A stretch of DNA of 64,000 nt from JAUZOB01 sp963692465 (GCA_963692465.1 OY829943.1:2418001-2482000); one strand, 5' to 3'. Shown: positions 1 to 9,967, counted from the first letter of the stretch. The notes: generated by a model from the sequence alone, not told the origin. Made by a program: numbers and translations.

Positions 1-71
1 ATAGAATGGATGCTGTTGGTTGGTTCTATTGAATTATAAAGCGGAAAGAATCCGAGGCTTAGAAATATTGA

Positions 72-85
72 GCCCCTGGAGGGGC
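72..85. repeat. Short GC-rich palindrome upstream of PUL 1
   Basis: GCCCC and GGGGC arms around a TGGA loop form a 5-bp hairpin in otherwise AT-rich DNA, ahead of the first sigma gene. It has no T-run, so it is a poor terminator for either strand. It may be the tail of an upstream gene's 3' structure or a short dispersed palindrome. I see only this one copy in the window. Confidence 0.35.
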
Positions 86-107
86 GGAATGTCTATTTGT
101 GTGATAA

Positions 108-140
108 TTGATAAAAATTAATTAAACAATGTTAATTTTG
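108..140 (+). promoter_or_regulatory. Candidate promoter of the first ECF sigma gene
   Basis: A TTG at 108-110 lies 22 bases before TAATTTTG at 133-140, an exact match to the Bacteroidetes -7 box TANNTTTG. The expected transcript start is about 60 bases before the sigma start codon at 205. The match is by eye and has not been scored against background. Confidence 0.45.
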
Positions 141-204
141 TTCGGCTTTGTAACTGGGTTGATTTTCTTCTTTATAGGATATTCCGATCTAAACGCTTGA
201 TTTT

Positions 205-789
205 ATGCCGTCAGAATTAATAGCTGCATTGAAAAGTGGAAGTGAGATTGCTTTCAGAAAAATCTATGAAAGTAACTTTTCTGGACTGCTCCGGTTTGCT
301 AACTCCTATCTTCATGATGATTCTGTGGCAGAAGATGTTGTTCAAAATGCGTTTGTGTCATTATGGGAGAAAAGAGCATCACTTTTTGAGCAAACCAATG
401 TGCGGGCGTTTTTAGTAACGATTGTAAAGACCAAGACACTTAATTATCTGGAAAAAGAACAAAATCATTTGAAGATTGAACAGCATCTTCATGAATTAAG
501 ATTGCAAGAAATAAATTTAGATGTGTTTACGCTTGGTTCACTGAATCCCGAAGAATTATTTACCAGCGAACTGGAACATTTAGTCGAAGAATCTATTCAA
601 TCGTTACCCGAACGGACAAGAGCTGTTTTTATTATGAGTCGTTATGATGGTCTTAGTAACCAGGATATTGCCTCCAAACTTGATATTTCTGTAAAAGGAG
701 TGGAGTTTCATGTAACCAAAGCATTAAAGATCTTGCGAAAAGATTTAGGGGATTATCTTCCTATTTTAATCTTTTTCCTTGGTAAATAA
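205..789 (+). CDS. ECF RNA polymerase sigma factor, PUL 1
   Basis: This is a 194-residue sigma-70 factor of the extracytoplasmic-function class. Region 2 is seen in the N-terminal half (EDVVQNAFVSLWEKR, about residues 43-57). Region 4, a helix-turn-helix, is at the C-terminus (QDIASKLDISVKGVEFHVTK). It should direct RNA polymerase to the promoter of the following transport genes once its anti-sigma partner lets go. A FecR gene starts 51 bases downstream, then susC and susD, which is the standard layout for ECF-controlled glycan uptake in Bacteroidota. The start at 205 gives the normal length for the family. A TANNTTTG-type promoter lies about 65 bases upstream. The class is clear; the inducing ligand is not known. 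Confidence 0.93.
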   Translation: MPSELIAALKSGSEIAFRKIYESNFSGLLRFANSYLHDDSVAEDVVQNAFVSLWEKRASLFEQTNVRAFLVTIVKTKTLNYLEKEQNHLKIEQHLHELRLQEINLDVFTLGSLNPEELFTSELEHLVEESIQSLPERTRAVFIMSRYDGLSNQDIASKLDISVKGVEFHVTKALKILRKDLGDYLPILIFFLGK

Positions 790-840
790 ATTTGATTTAC
801 TCACTAGGGCTAATCTTTATTTATCGGTTATTAGATTGAA

Positions 841-1842
841 ATGGATGAACTGATTATAAAATACTGCCAAAACAAATGTAGTGTTGAAGAGATTCAACGC
901 TTATTCAACTGGATTGAAGAAAGTCCGTCGAATAGATTGTACTATAAACAAATCCGTAATGTGTGGGATTTAAATACCCTGCTGAATAATCATTCGGTTA
1001 GTCAACAAGAGTTACAGCGGAAGTATTCGGAGCTTAAGCTTTCGGTTGGACTGGATTCTTCATCTGATAATCGGGATAGAAGAAATTGGAATCCTTTCCA
1101 GTTTTGGTTAAAAATAGCTGCCGCTCTGATAATTGGTATTGGTCTTTCATGGTTCTATGTTAGCTATCGGGATAGTCAACGGATTGTTGCATGGAATGAA
1201 ATAGAGGTCCCTATTGGACAGTGTGTCCATATATCATTATCGGATGGGTCAAAAGTCTGGTTGAATTCAAAATCCAAATTGGTTTATCCAGAAAGTTTTT
1301 CTCAAAAAGACCGGACTGTCAGGCTTGACGGAGAAGCCTATTTTGAAGTTACACATGATGCGAAGCATCCATTTTTAGTGCAGACCAAGAGTACCACGGT
1401 CGAAGTAAAAGGGACAAAATTTAATGTTTATGCTTATTCCAATCTGCCAATAGCTACTACCACGCTGTTGGAAGGGAAGATACTTCTGAATCTGAAAGAT
1501 AGGAACCATGATGCCTTTGAAATGAATCCAAACCAACAAATCAAATATAATTCAAGTACCCGGGAGGTGACATTAATTCAAGATTTTGATGCAGACAATA
1601 CAATTTGTTGGATATCTGGCATCTACAGTTTCAATGATTTACCGTTTAAAGAATTAATTCAACAATTAGAACAACATTATAATACCAGAATATTAGTTCA
1701 GAATAAAGAATTACTGGATTATCCTTGTACTGGTAAATTCCGTTATAGTGAGTCATTGGGAGAAATCCTGGATGTTATTCGGATTAGTATTCCTTTTAAA
1801 TACAGAAAGGAGGATGATAAAATACTGATTTACAAACAATGA
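841..1842 (+). CDS. FecR-type anti-sigma factor, PUL 1
   Basis: This 333-residue inner-membrane protein should hold the preceding sigma factor inactive. A cytoplasmic N-terminal domain (about residues 1-85) binds sigma, one membrane helix lies at about 90-108, and a periplasmic FecR domain follows (about 118-216; SLSDGSKVWLNSKSKL and DGEAYFEV are typical). A C-terminal DUF4974-like segment (NDLPFKELIQQL and on) completes it. In this family the periplasmic part contacts the STN domain of the TonB-dependent transporter, here the SusC encoded 108 bases downstream, and relays ligand binding. Length and domain order are normal for Bacteroidota FecR proteins. Confidence 0.92.
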   Translation: MDELIIKYCQNKCSVEEIQRLFNWIEESPSNRLYYKQIRNVWDLNTLLNNHSVSQQELQRKYSELKLSVGLDSSSDNRDRRNWNPFQFWLKIAAALIIGIGLSWFYVSYRDSQRIVAWNEIEVPIGQCVHISLSDGSKVWLNSKSKLVYPESFSQKDRTVRLDGEAYFEVTHDAKHPFLVQTKSTTVEVKGTKFNVYAYSNLPIATTTLLEGKILLNLKDRNHDAFEMNPNQQIKYNSSTREVTLIQDFDADNTICWISGIYSFNDLPFKELIQQLEQHYNTRILVQNKELLDYPCTGKFRYSESLGEILDVIRISIPFKYRKEDDKILIYKQ

Positions 1843-1869
1843 AGATGTTGAAAAATAAAATCTAAAAAG

Positions 1870-1899
1870 CTGCGGGCAGTGCTCGAACACTGACCGCAG
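1870..1899 (+). promoter_or_regulatory. Leader hairpin between FecR and susC, PUL 1
   Basis: CTGCGG (1870-1875) pairs with CCGCAG (1894-1899). After one G/A mismatch, CAGTG (1877-1881) pairs with CACTG (1888-1892), closing a 6-base loop. There is no T-run, so this is more likely a leader structure or processing site than a terminator. PUL 2 has a hairpin in the same place (25124-25145). Confidence 0.6.
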
Positions 1900-1950
1900 A
1901 AAGTTTCAGCTCATCTAACTAATAGTAAATAACTAAAACCATTCAAAGTT

Positions 1951-4900
1951 ATGGAAAAATCTTGTTTTGGAGGCACTTTCTGTGAAAGGAAGGTGCTAAA
2001 AAAAGTGCTTTTAACTATGAAACTAACTACTCTCTTTTTGTTTCTTCTAATACTGCATGTGTCGGCAGAAAATAGCTACTCACAAAGCTCAAGAGTTTCT
2101 CTTAATTTGCAGAAAGTGAAAATTGCCAGTGTGTTAAATGAAATAGAGAAACAAACGAATTACTTATTCTTTTATAACGAGAAGGAAATTAATGTAAATC
2201 GAAAAGTAGATATCCATGTAAGGAATCAGGAAGTCTCGGAAATTTTAGCAAGAATATTTGAGAAAACAAATGTTGATTACCGCATGGTAAGTAATCATAT
2301 TGTTCTTATTCCTAGATTAAAAACATATCCGGCTGTAACACGGGAGAAGAGCGCCCCACAATCAAAAATAGCGGTCAAAGGAAAAGTTACAGCAACAAAT
2401 GGTTCTCCTATGCCTGGTGTTACTGTGTCTGTAAAAGGCACGACTAACGGGGCGATTACAGATACCAACGGAGAGTATCTGATTGAAGTTTCATCGTCAA
2501 CACGTGAACTTCAATTCTCTTTTGTAGGGATGAAAACGCAATTGATTCCATTGAATGACCAACGGATTGTTAATGTGATCTTATTACCGGATGAAAATGG
2601 TCTGGACGAGGTAGTCGTCGTTGGCTTTGGTAGTCAGAAAAAGTTGTCGATTGTGGGTGCTGTGACGACTATTGAACCGAAGCGATTGCAGATTGGAACA
2701 ACCCGTTCAATGAGCAATAATCTGGCAGGTCAGCTTGCCGGTGTTATAGGCGTTCAGCGGTCGGGAGATCCGGGAAATGATAACTCGAGTTTCTGGATTC
2801 GGGGAATTAGTACGTTCGGAAGTAACCGGAGTCCTCTGGTATTAGTCGATGGAATCGAAAGGTCTTTGGATAATATTGATCCTGAAGAAATAGCATCTTT
2901 TACCGTTTTAAAAGATGCATCGGCCAGTGCTGTTTATGGGGTCCGCGGGGCTAATGGCGTAATACTGATTAATACAAAACGCGGAGAAGTCGGGAAACCG
3001 AAGGTTACCGTACGCTACGAACAGGGTATTACGCAACCGGTTAAACTGCCTCAGTTTATCGGTGCTGCGGATTATCTTGGCGTGTTGAATAGTATCAGGG
3101 AAGAAGAAGGGTTAAAGGGGCTTTATAGTCAGGACCGGATTGATAATATCCGCAAAAAGACAGATCCTGATTTATACCCTGATGTGAATTGGCTCGATGC
3201 TATTACTAAAGATTATGGTTCGAACTCACGGGTGAACATGGACGTATCGGGTGGTACGGATATGTTGCGTTATTCGATGGTGGTTTCTTATTATGCTGAA
3301 AAAGGAATTATTGCCCGGGATGAGACACAGGCATGGGATTCTTCGTTAAAATTGAAACGTTACAATCTGCGTTCGAATGTTGACCTGAATGTAACTCCGA
3401 CTACTTTATTTCGTTTCAGTATTGGGGGATATCTACAGGACAAGAACGCTCCTGCTCATTCTATAGAAGAATACTTCGGTAATGCATTTATAACCCCACC
3501 GTTTGTTCATCCCGCAAAATATTCAACAGGCGAAATCCCCAGAGTAAATCAACGGGAAAATCCATGGGCTCTGGCAACTCAAACCGGTTATTCCAGAAGC
3601 AGCGCCAGTCAGATTCAGTCGTTGTTTTCCGTAGAGCAGGATTTGAAGTTCATCGTTCCCGGATTAAAAGCGAAAGGAACGTTCTCATTTGACCGGTATT
3701 CAAATAACTGGGTGACCCGTAGCAAGAGTCCCGATTATTATAATCCGGCAACGGGAAGAGATGCCCAAGGTAATCTGATGCTTATAATCCAAACTTACGG
3801 ACAACAATTCCTCGGGTATTCAACGGGCTCTGACTGGGGCGACAAGAGTACTTATATGGAAGGGAACCTGACCTATAATCACGATTTCGGGAAGAGTAAC
3901 GTGGATGCCATGTTTATGTATAACCAACGGCATTACGATAATGGTGATAAGCTTCCGTTCCGCTATCAGGGAATCGCAGGAAGAACTTCTTATGTGTATG
4001 ACCGCCGATATATAGGAGAATTCAATTTTGGATATAACGGGTCGGAAAACTTTGCCCGTGGTCATCGTTATGGATTCTTTCCGTCGGTGGCTCTGGGTTG
4101 GTTAATGTCGGAAGAGGCTTTTATGGAGCCGGTTAAAGATACGTTTTCTAAAGTCAAATTCCGTGCTTCACGTGGGTTAGTCGGTAATGATGACATTGAT
4201 GGACGTCGGTTCCCGTATATCACCACGATTGGAGACTGTGGCGGATATACATGGGGTACTGATGGCGATTTCTATCGTGGTGGCCGTCAGGAAGGAGATC
4301 AGGGTAACCCGAACCTTACATGGGAAACGGTTGATAAATCGAATCTGGGATTTGAACTGGGGTTATGGGACTGTGTCGAATTGCAGGCTGATTTGTTTAA
4401 AGAAAAACGTCGGAATATCTTTATGCAGCGACAGACTATTCCCGGATCAAGTGGTTTTACGAACGCTCCATGGGCCAATTACGGAAAGGTGAATAATCAT
4501 GGGGTTGACCTCGCACTGGATGTTAACAAACAGTTAACCCGAGACTTTTCGGTTTCTATTCATGGTACGTTAACCTATGCTCACAATAAGATTATTGAAC
4601 AGGATGAGCCGTTGGCTGTTATAGGAACAAACCGTTCTTCAACGGGAAAGTCGGTCGGACAGATATTCGGACTGATTGCCGATGGGCTTTTTACCGATAA
4701 GGATTTTGCTGACATCAGTACGGGTAAACTGGCAGCAGGGGTTCCGGATCACACCTACGGTCCGGTTAGACCCGGTGACATCAAATACAGGGATGTAAAT
4801 CATGATGGCGTAATCAATGATCTGGACCGATGTGCAATAGGCGGGACCTATAATCCGGAACTTGTTTATGGATTCGGTGCTAACCTGAAATATCAGAATG

Positions 4901-5340
4901 TGGATTTCGGATTCTTCTTCCAGGGACTGGGTAAAACGTATCGTATTATCGGTGGTTCTAATTTTATTCCCGGTAGTGCCAATGGCTCCATGGGCAACAT
5001 CCTGACTAATGTGACGGATCGGTGGACTGTGGCAAACCCAAGACAGGATGTGTTCTATCCAAGGCTATCCGATTATCAGAGTGCAAATAATAATCAGGCT
5101 TCAACCTGGTGGCTGAAAGATATGAGTCTGCTGCGGTTGAAAAATCTGGAGTTGGGCTATTCTTTGCCAAAAAATTTGGTGAGAGATATTTGTGCCCAAA
5201 ATGTGAGATTCTTTGTGAGGGGAACGGATATCTTAACCTTCTCGAAATTTAAACTCTGGGATCCGGAAGTTGATGCCGATAACGGACTTCGATACCCGAT
5301 TATGAAATCCTATTCTTTTGGTTGTGAGGTTAATTTCTAA
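1951..5340 (+). CDS. SusC/RagA-type TonB-dependent glycan transporter with STN domain, PUL 1
   Basis: This 1129-residue outer-membrane transporter should import oligosaccharides with its SusD partner, powered by TonB. The long N-terminus ending in MKLTTLFLFLLILHVSA is the usual SusC leader and supports the start at 1951. In order come an STN domain (about 50-120), a carboxypeptidase-regulatory-like beta-sandwich (about 140-212, GSPMPGVTVSVKGTTNG), a TonB box (LDEVVVVGFG, about 218-227), a plug (LVDGIERSLDNIDPEEI, then KDASASAVYGVRGANGV), and a 22-strand-type barrel ending in phenylalanine. The STN domain marks it as a signalling transporter that works with FecR and the ECF sigma factor upstream. 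SusD follows after 19 bases. The glycan cannot be read from this protein. Confidence 0.95.
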   Translation: MEKSCFGGTFCERKVLKKVLLTMKLTTLFLFLLILHVSAENSYSQSSRVSLNLQKVKIASVLNEIEKQTNYLFFYNEKEINVNRKVDIHVRNQEVSEILARIFEKTNVDYRMVSNHIVLIPRLKTYPAVTREKSAPQSKIAVKGKVTATNGSPMPGVTVSVKGTTNGAITDTNGEYLIEVSSSTRELQFSFVGMKTQLIPLNDQRIVNVILLPDENGLDEVVVVGFGSQKKLSIVGAVTTIEPKRLQIGTTRSMSNNLAGQLAGVIGVQRSGDPGNDNSSFWIRGISTFGSNRSPLVLVDGIERSLDNIDPEEIASFTVLKDASASAVYGVRGANGVILINTKRGEVGKPKVTVRYEQGITQPVKLPQFIGAADYLGVLNSIREEEGLKGLYSQDRIDNIRKKTDPDLYPDVNWLDAITKDYGSNSRVNMDVSGGTDMLRYSMVVSYYAEKGIIARDETQAWDSSLKLKRYNLRSNVDLNVTPTTLFRFSIGGYLQDKNAPAHSIEEYFGNAFITPPFVHPAKYSTGEIPRVNQRENPWALATQTGYSRSSASQIQSLFSVEQDLKFIVPGLKAKGTFSFDRYSNNWVTRSKSPDYYNPATGRDAQGNLMLIIQTYGQQFLGYSTGSDWGDKSTYMEGNLTYNHDFGKSNVDAMFMYNQRHYDNGDKLPFRYQGIAGRTSYVYDRRYIGEFNFGYNGSENFARGHRYGFFPSVALGWLMSEEAFMEPVKDTFSKVKFRASRGLVGNDDIDGRRFPYITTIGDCGGYTWGTDGDFYRGGRQEGDQGNPNLTWETVDKSNLGFELGLWDCVELQADLFKEKRRNIFMQRQTIPGSSGFTNAPWANYGKVNNHGVDLALDVNKQLTRDFSVSIHGTLTYAHNKIIEQDEPLAVIGTNRSSTGKSVGQIFGLIADGLFTDKDFADISTGKLAAGVPDHTYGPVRPGDIKYRDVNHDGVINDLDRCAIGGTYNPELVYGFGANLKYQNVDFGFFFQGLGKTYRIIGGSNFIPGSANGSMGNILTNVTDRWTVANPRQDVFYPRLSDYQSANNNQASTWWLKDMSLLRLKNLELGYSLPKNLVRDICAQNVRFFVRGTDILTFSKFKLWDPEVDADNGLRYPIMKSYSFGCEVNF

Positions 5341-5359
5341 TTTTCAAAATTCAAACAAC

Positions 5360-7228
5360 ATGAAATCATACAAAATAATATTAATCCTTATTGCTTTGTT
5401 CAGCTTGTCTTCCTGTTCGGATTTTCTGGATAAACAGCCGGATGATCAACTGACACTTGATATGGTATTCAGCGATAAAACAAGAACGGAAGAGTGGCTG
5501 GCAGGCATTTACTCAAATGTTCCTGACCCGTGTTGGGGATATCAACGGAATGAAGAATTCGATGCCTTATCGGATGACATGGCTCCTTCTACCGGATGGG
5601 AGCAGTTTGGCTGGGATGTGATCGGAAAACAGACAGGAAACTGGAATACAACAACTGCGTGGCCTGCTAATTGGTGGGTGGAACTTCCTAAAAGAATCCG
5701 TTCGGCTTATATCTTCATTAATAATGTAAAGGCGAATCCGGCTCAGTTGGTTACGGAAGAGGATGTGCAGAACATGAAATGTGAAGCTCGTTTTTTGATT
5801 GCGTATTATTATTCATCGTTGATTGATGTTTATGGAACGGTTCCTTTTCATACAGACCTGACACCTGCGGATGCTTCTTCCGACAGTTTGATGCTGGGAC
5901 AAACTCCCCGTGATGTAATTGTTAATTGGTGTGATAAGGAATTAAAGGATCTATCGACGAAGCTTCCTGCCAATTACACGGATAATAAAAAGTTCGGCAG
6001 AGCAACTTCTATTGCTTGTCTGGCAGTCAGAGCAAGAATGCTGCTGTTTGCCGCCAGTCCGTTAGTTAACGGGAATGCCGACTACAACGGTTTTGTAAAT
6101 AAAAAGGGTGTCGCATTATTTAACACGACTTACGACAAAAGTAAATGGACCAGAGCCGCTAACGCTAGTAAAGAGTTAATTGATATGGCGGAAGCTAACG
6201 GTTACAAGTTGTATTATGAATACAATGATGACGGGACCATCGATCCTTTTATGTCGTACCAGAACATGATGTTTAAGAAACCAACCAATGGAAATAAAGA
6301 AATATTATGGGCTCGCGCTAGTATGGATGTTTCCTACGATCATTGTTCCACTCCTCGTGGTTGCGCCGGTAACGGAGGCTTGGGGGTGACTCAGTCATTG
6401 GTTGATGCTTTTTATATGGAAAACGGACTGCCTATTTCTGATCCGAATTCCGGGTATTCGGAAAAAGGTTTTGCAACACAGGATCAGGTGCGGAATACCA
6501 AATGGGATGAGGTTGCACCTACCGGAACTACGGTTACGTCTCCGGGGGTAATTACCAGAGCCGGGGCTTATAGTATGTATTGTAACCGGGAGCCACGGTT
6601 CTATATCTCGGTGCTTTACAATGGAGCCTGGTACAGACAGGAAGGGCGTGAGACTCATTTTTATTTCGGAGACTGGGATGGTGGTCCAACACACGATGCT
6701 CCTCAAAATGGTTATCTGGTAAGAAAGAAACATCATCCGGATTTCGATGCGAGAAATAATATTAATCCTTATCGTCCGGGAATCCTCTACCGGTTAGGTG
6801 AAGCTTACCTGAATTATGCCGAAGCGTTGAATGAAGTTGATCCTACGAATCCTGATATTTTGAAGTATGTGAACAGGATCAGAGAAAGGGCTGGCATTCC
6901 TGCATTACCGTTAAGTTTATTAGGCAATCAGGATGAGCTAAGAGCTGCTATTCACCGTGAACGACGTGTCGAATTGAACTGTGAAGACGGAATCAGATAT
7001 GATGATGTTCGTCGTTGGAAAATTGGGGAACAAACACTTAATGGCAACTTCTGGGGAATGAATTTTACCGGAACAGAGCATGACGACAATGTTAATAATC
7101 CCAATGCCTTCTTTGTAAGGAAAGTTTACCAGAAAAGAATGTTTAATAAAAAGAATTACTGGTTCCCGGTTCCGCAATCGGAAATTGATAAGAATCCGAA
7201 TCTGGTTCAAAATCCTTTCTGGAAATAA
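5360..7228 (+). CDS. SusD/RagB-type surface glycan-binding lipoprotein, PUL 1
   Basis: This SusD-family protein of 622 residues forms the lid over the SusC channel and captures glycan at the cell surface. An ATG at 5318 is in frame but overlaps the end of susC. I prefer the ATG at 5360 because it opens a clean lipoprotein signal (MKSYKIILILIALFSLSSC) with the lipobox cysteine at residue 19. The early FLDKQPDDQLTLDMVFSD and the C-terminal RERRVELNCEDGIRYDDVRRW and NKKNYWFPVPQSEI segments are standard SusD features. It is longer than most SusD proteins, in keeping with larger surface loops. A strong hairpin follows the gene. Confidence 0.94.
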   Translation: MKSYKIILILIALFSLSSCSDFLDKQPDDQLTLDMVFSDKTRTEEWLAGIYSNVPDPCWGYQRNEEFDALSDDMAPSTGWEQFGWDVIGKQTGNWNTTTAWPANWWVELPKRIRSAYIFINNVKANPAQLVTEEDVQNMKCEARFLIAYYYSSLIDVYGTVPFHTDLTPADASSDSLMLGQTPRDVIVNWCDKELKDLSTKLPANYTDNKKFGRATSIACLAVRARMLLFAASPLVNGNADYNGFVNKKGVALFNTTYDKSKWTRAANASKELIDMAEANGYKLYYEYNDDGTIDPFMSYQNMMFKKPTNGNKEILWARASMDVSYDHCSTPRGCAGNGGLGVTQSLVDAFYMENGLPISDPNSGYSEKGFATQDQVRNTKWDEVAPTGTTVTSPGVITRAGAYSMYCNREPRFYISVLYNGAWYRQEGRETHFYFGDWDGGPTHDAPQNGYLVRKKHHPDFDARNNINPYRPGILYRLGEAYLNYAEALNEVDPTNPDILKYVNRIRERAGIPALPLSLLGNQDELRAAIHRERRVELNCEDGIRYDDVRRWKIGEQTLNGNFWGMNFTGTEHDDNVNNPNAFFVRKVYQKRMFNKKNYWFPVPQSEIDKNPNLVQNPFWK

Positions 7229-7260
7229 ATCTATAGACTGCTATTCGTAGTGAAATAGAA

Positions 7261-7314
7261 GCTCCATACGTTATCCTGATATTTTCAACAAATAATGGAT
7301 AACTGGTATGGAGC
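7261..7314 (+). terminator. Hairpin between susD and GH31, PUL 1
   Basis: GCTCCATAC (7261-7269) plus GTTATCC (7270-7276) pair with GGATAAC (7297-7303) and GTATGGAGC (7306-7314). That is 16 base pairs with a two-base bulge and a 20-base loop. Only a modest T-rich stretch follows, so it may be a partial terminator or an mRNA end-protecting stem that keeps susCD more abundant than the enzyme genes. The in-frame upstream ATG of the GH31 gene falls inside it. Confidence 0.6.
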
Positions 7315-7369
7315 CTATTTTCAATTATTCGTTAAATTAAGAGCTCTTAAATTCTATAAATCCATTTCT

Positions 7370-9967
7370 ATGAAAAAGATATTGATAATCTTATTATTCG
7401 CTATGAGTCTGTGTTCGTATGGACATGAGGCATGGCAATCAAAGGCAAACACAAATGCGGTTGTCCAGGTAGGAGAAGCACGATTTACCGTGCTAACACA
7501 GAATCTCATTCGGATGGAGTGGGATAGCACAAAACATTTTACAGATAATGCCACTTTTTTTGTGGTAAACCGTAATCTTCCGGTTCCGGCGTTTAAAAAG
7601 ACAGAGACCCGAAATTCATTGACCATCAATACGGGGAAACTGATTTTAACATATAAAAAGGGAACGGGCAAGTTTACCGATAAGAATCTGGAAATCGTTT
7701 ATTTGGATGGAAAGAAGAAAATGGTATGGCATCCGGGGATGAAAAATACAGGAAATCTGAAAGGGACCTATCGGACTTTGGATGGACGCAGAGGGATATA
7801 CGCTGACGGGACGAAGGATGTGATTCCGATAGAAAACGGACTGTTGTCAACTGACGGGTGGACACTACTTGATGAATCAAATAATTTCATGTTCGATAAT
7901 AGTGACTGGAACTGGGTTGAACCGCGAACGAATAAGAAGGTGCAGGATCTGTATTTTATGGGCTACGGAAAAGATTATAAGAAAGCTTTGTACGAATATA
8001 CAGAGATAGGAGGGAAAGTGCCGATTCCACCGTATTACGCCTTTGGATACTGGTGGTCCCGCTACTGGAACTATTCGGATAGCGAACTTCGAAGTTTGGT
8101 AGATAACTTTCATCATTATCAGATTCCGCTTGACGTATTGGTGGTAGATATGGACTGGCATAAGACGAAAGGACTCAATACGTTTGATGAATTTGGACAG
8201 ACCGCTGGGTGGACGGGGTACACATGGGAAAAGAGTTTATTTCCGGAACCCGGTAAATTTTTGGACTGGGTCAAGCAGGAGGATTTAAAAGTAACCCTGA
8301 ATCTGCACCCGGCCTCAGGAATACCTGCGGACGAGACGCAGTACCCGGCCTTTGCCAAAGCCATGACTTTTGATACAACGGGCCACAAAGCGATACCGTT
8401 TGAAGTAGCCGATAAGAAATATATGACGAATCTATTTAATCTTGTGTTACACCCGATGGAAAAAGAAGGCGTAAGCTTCTGGTGGTTAGACTGGCAGCAA
8501 TGGCCCAATTCGAAAAAATATGGAGATTTAAGTAATACCTGGTGGTTGAATTATTGTTTCTATACGGATATGGAGCGTAGAGGTGAACAACGCCCGATGC
8601 TTTATCACCGTTGGGGAGGTTTAGGGAACCACCGATATCAGATAGGTTTCTCGGGAGATGTAATTATTTGCTGGGAATCGCTGGATTATCAGCCCTATTT
8701 CACGACAACCGCCTCGAATGTGTTGTATGGTTATTGGAGTCATGATCTGGGTGGTCACTTTTTTGGACAGACTCCGGCAGCCGATTGCAAGATCAACCCG
8801 GAACTGTATACCCGATGGATGCAATTCGGAGCCTTAAGCCCGATCTTTCGGACCCACTCCACAAAAGACCCTCGGATAATAAAAGAAGTCTGGAATTTTC
8901 CTCATGAATACAGTCGTATCCTTTGTGACGTGATTGATTTCCGTTATGCATTGGTTCCATACATTTATACGATGGCGCGGAAAGATTATGAAACAGGAAT
9001 CTCGTTATGTCGTCCGATGTATTACGATTATCCGAATAATGCAGAAGCCTATAGCAACAAGAACGAATACATGTTTGGCGATAACTTGTTAGTTCAGCCG
9101 ATAACTGCTCCGTCTAAGGATGATTTCTCGACAGTAAAAGTATGGTTGCCGAAAGGGAATGATTGGTATGAATGGCAAACGGGCACGATGCTGAAAGGGG
9201 GACAGACATTAGAACGCCGGTTCCTGCTGAATGAATATCCGCTCTATGTAAAAGCGGGCTCGATCATTCCGATGTATCCGAAAGAGAAGAACTTAAAACA
9301 TGAGATCAAGGATTTGATCGTTAGTGTTTTCCCCGGCGGGAACTCTGAATCGAAACTGTATGAAGATGCAGGCAATGATGAGGGATATGAAAAGGGAGAA
9401 TATGCTTATACCACGATGAAGACGGAAAAGCAACAAAATGGAGGACTGAAAATAACAGTGTTGCCTCGGGAAGGTTCTTATCCGGGGATGAGCACCACAC
9501 GGAATTATGAGGTACAGCTTCATGGATCGGTTATGCCCACAGAGGTCTTGGTTAATGGGACAAAAGTTGAATATTCTTCAGACCGGAAAGAAAACACATG
9601 GAGTTATACTGGAAATGATCTGACGGCTCATGTCAATGTGCCGGATGGTGATTGCAGTCAGAAGTTGGAAGTTATCGTCAACTACCCGAAAGAAGGCGCT
9701 GATCTGAATGGGATGATCGGGAAGCTGAACCGATTGAGAGCATCGACGACTTATTTGAAAAACAACTGGAATGGGGGCGATGCCCTGCCTGAGGTTATTT
9801 CCTTGACGGGTCAGGTTGATTTGCAGATTTATTATCATCCTGAAGAATTCAATCAATTGGTAAAAGACTTCAATACCAATTATCTGTTGATTCCTGAAAT
9901 GATAAAGAAAGCGCATGTAGCAAAGGAGACGAGCGAAAAGTGCGTAAACTATCTAAGAACCGAATAA
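7370..9967 (+). CDS. GH31 family alpha-glycosidase, secreted
   Basis: This retaining alpha-glycosidase of family GH31 has 865 residues from the ATG at 7370. That start gives a signal peptide (MKKILIILLFAMSLCSYG). An in-frame ATG at 7295 would add 25 non-signal residues and lies in a hairpin. An N-terminal beta-sandwich precedes the barrel. The predicted nucleophile is D374 in WWLDWQQ and the acid/base is D430 in FSGDV. A DUF5110-like C-terminal domain follows (about 640-780). GH31 covers glucosidases, xylosidases and galactosidases, and the WWLDWQQ version does not settle the substrate. It probably trims side chains in the periplasm after SusCD uptake. A strong terminator follows. Confidence 0.93.
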   Translation: MKKILIILLFAMSLCSYGHEAWQSKANTNAVVQVGEARFTVLTQNLIRMEWDSTKHFTDNATFFVVNRNLPVPAFKKTETRNSLTINTGKLILTYKKGTGKFTDKNLEIVYLDGKKKMVWHPGMKNTGNLKGTYRTLDGRRGIYADGTKDVIPIENGLLSTDGWTLLDESNNFMFDNSDWNWVEPRTNKKVQDLYFMGYGKDYKKALYEYTEIGGKVPIPPYYAFGYWWSRYWNYSDSELRSLVDNFHHYQIPLDVLVVDMDWHKTKGLNTFDEFGQTAGWTGYTWEKSLFPEPGKFLDWVKQEDLKVTLNLHPASGIPADETQYPAFAKAMTFDTTGHKAIPFEVADKKYMTNLFNLVLHPMEKEGVSFWWLDWQQWPNSKKYGDLSNTWWLNYCFYTDMERRGEQRPMLYHRWGGLGNHRYQIGFSGDVIICWESLDYQPYFTTTASNVLYGYWSHDLGGHFFGQTPAADCKINPELYTRWMQFGALSPIFRTHSTKDPRIIKEVWNFPHEYSRILCDVIDFRYALVPYIYTMARKDYETGISLCRPMYYDYPNNAEAYSNKNEYMFGDNLLVQPITAPSKDDFSTVKVWLPKGNDWYEWQTGTMLKGGQTLERRFLLNEYPLYVKAGSIIPMYPKEKNLKHEIKDLIVSVFPGGNSESKLYEDAGNDEGYEKGEYAYTTMKTEKQQNGGLKITVLPREGSYPGMSTTRNYEVQLHGSVMPTEVLVNGTKVEYSSDRKENTWSYTGNDLTAHVNVPDGDCSQKLEVIVNYPKEGADLNGMIGKLNRLRASTTYLKNNWNGGDALPEVISLTGQVDLQIYYHPEEFNQLVKDFNTNYLLIPEMIKKAHVAKETSEKCVNYLRTE

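Noticed and set aside
1..30. ATAGAA / TTCTAT arms at the window edge, resembling the AATAGAATAG repeat
   Set aside because: Only six bases match and the left part is cut off by the window.
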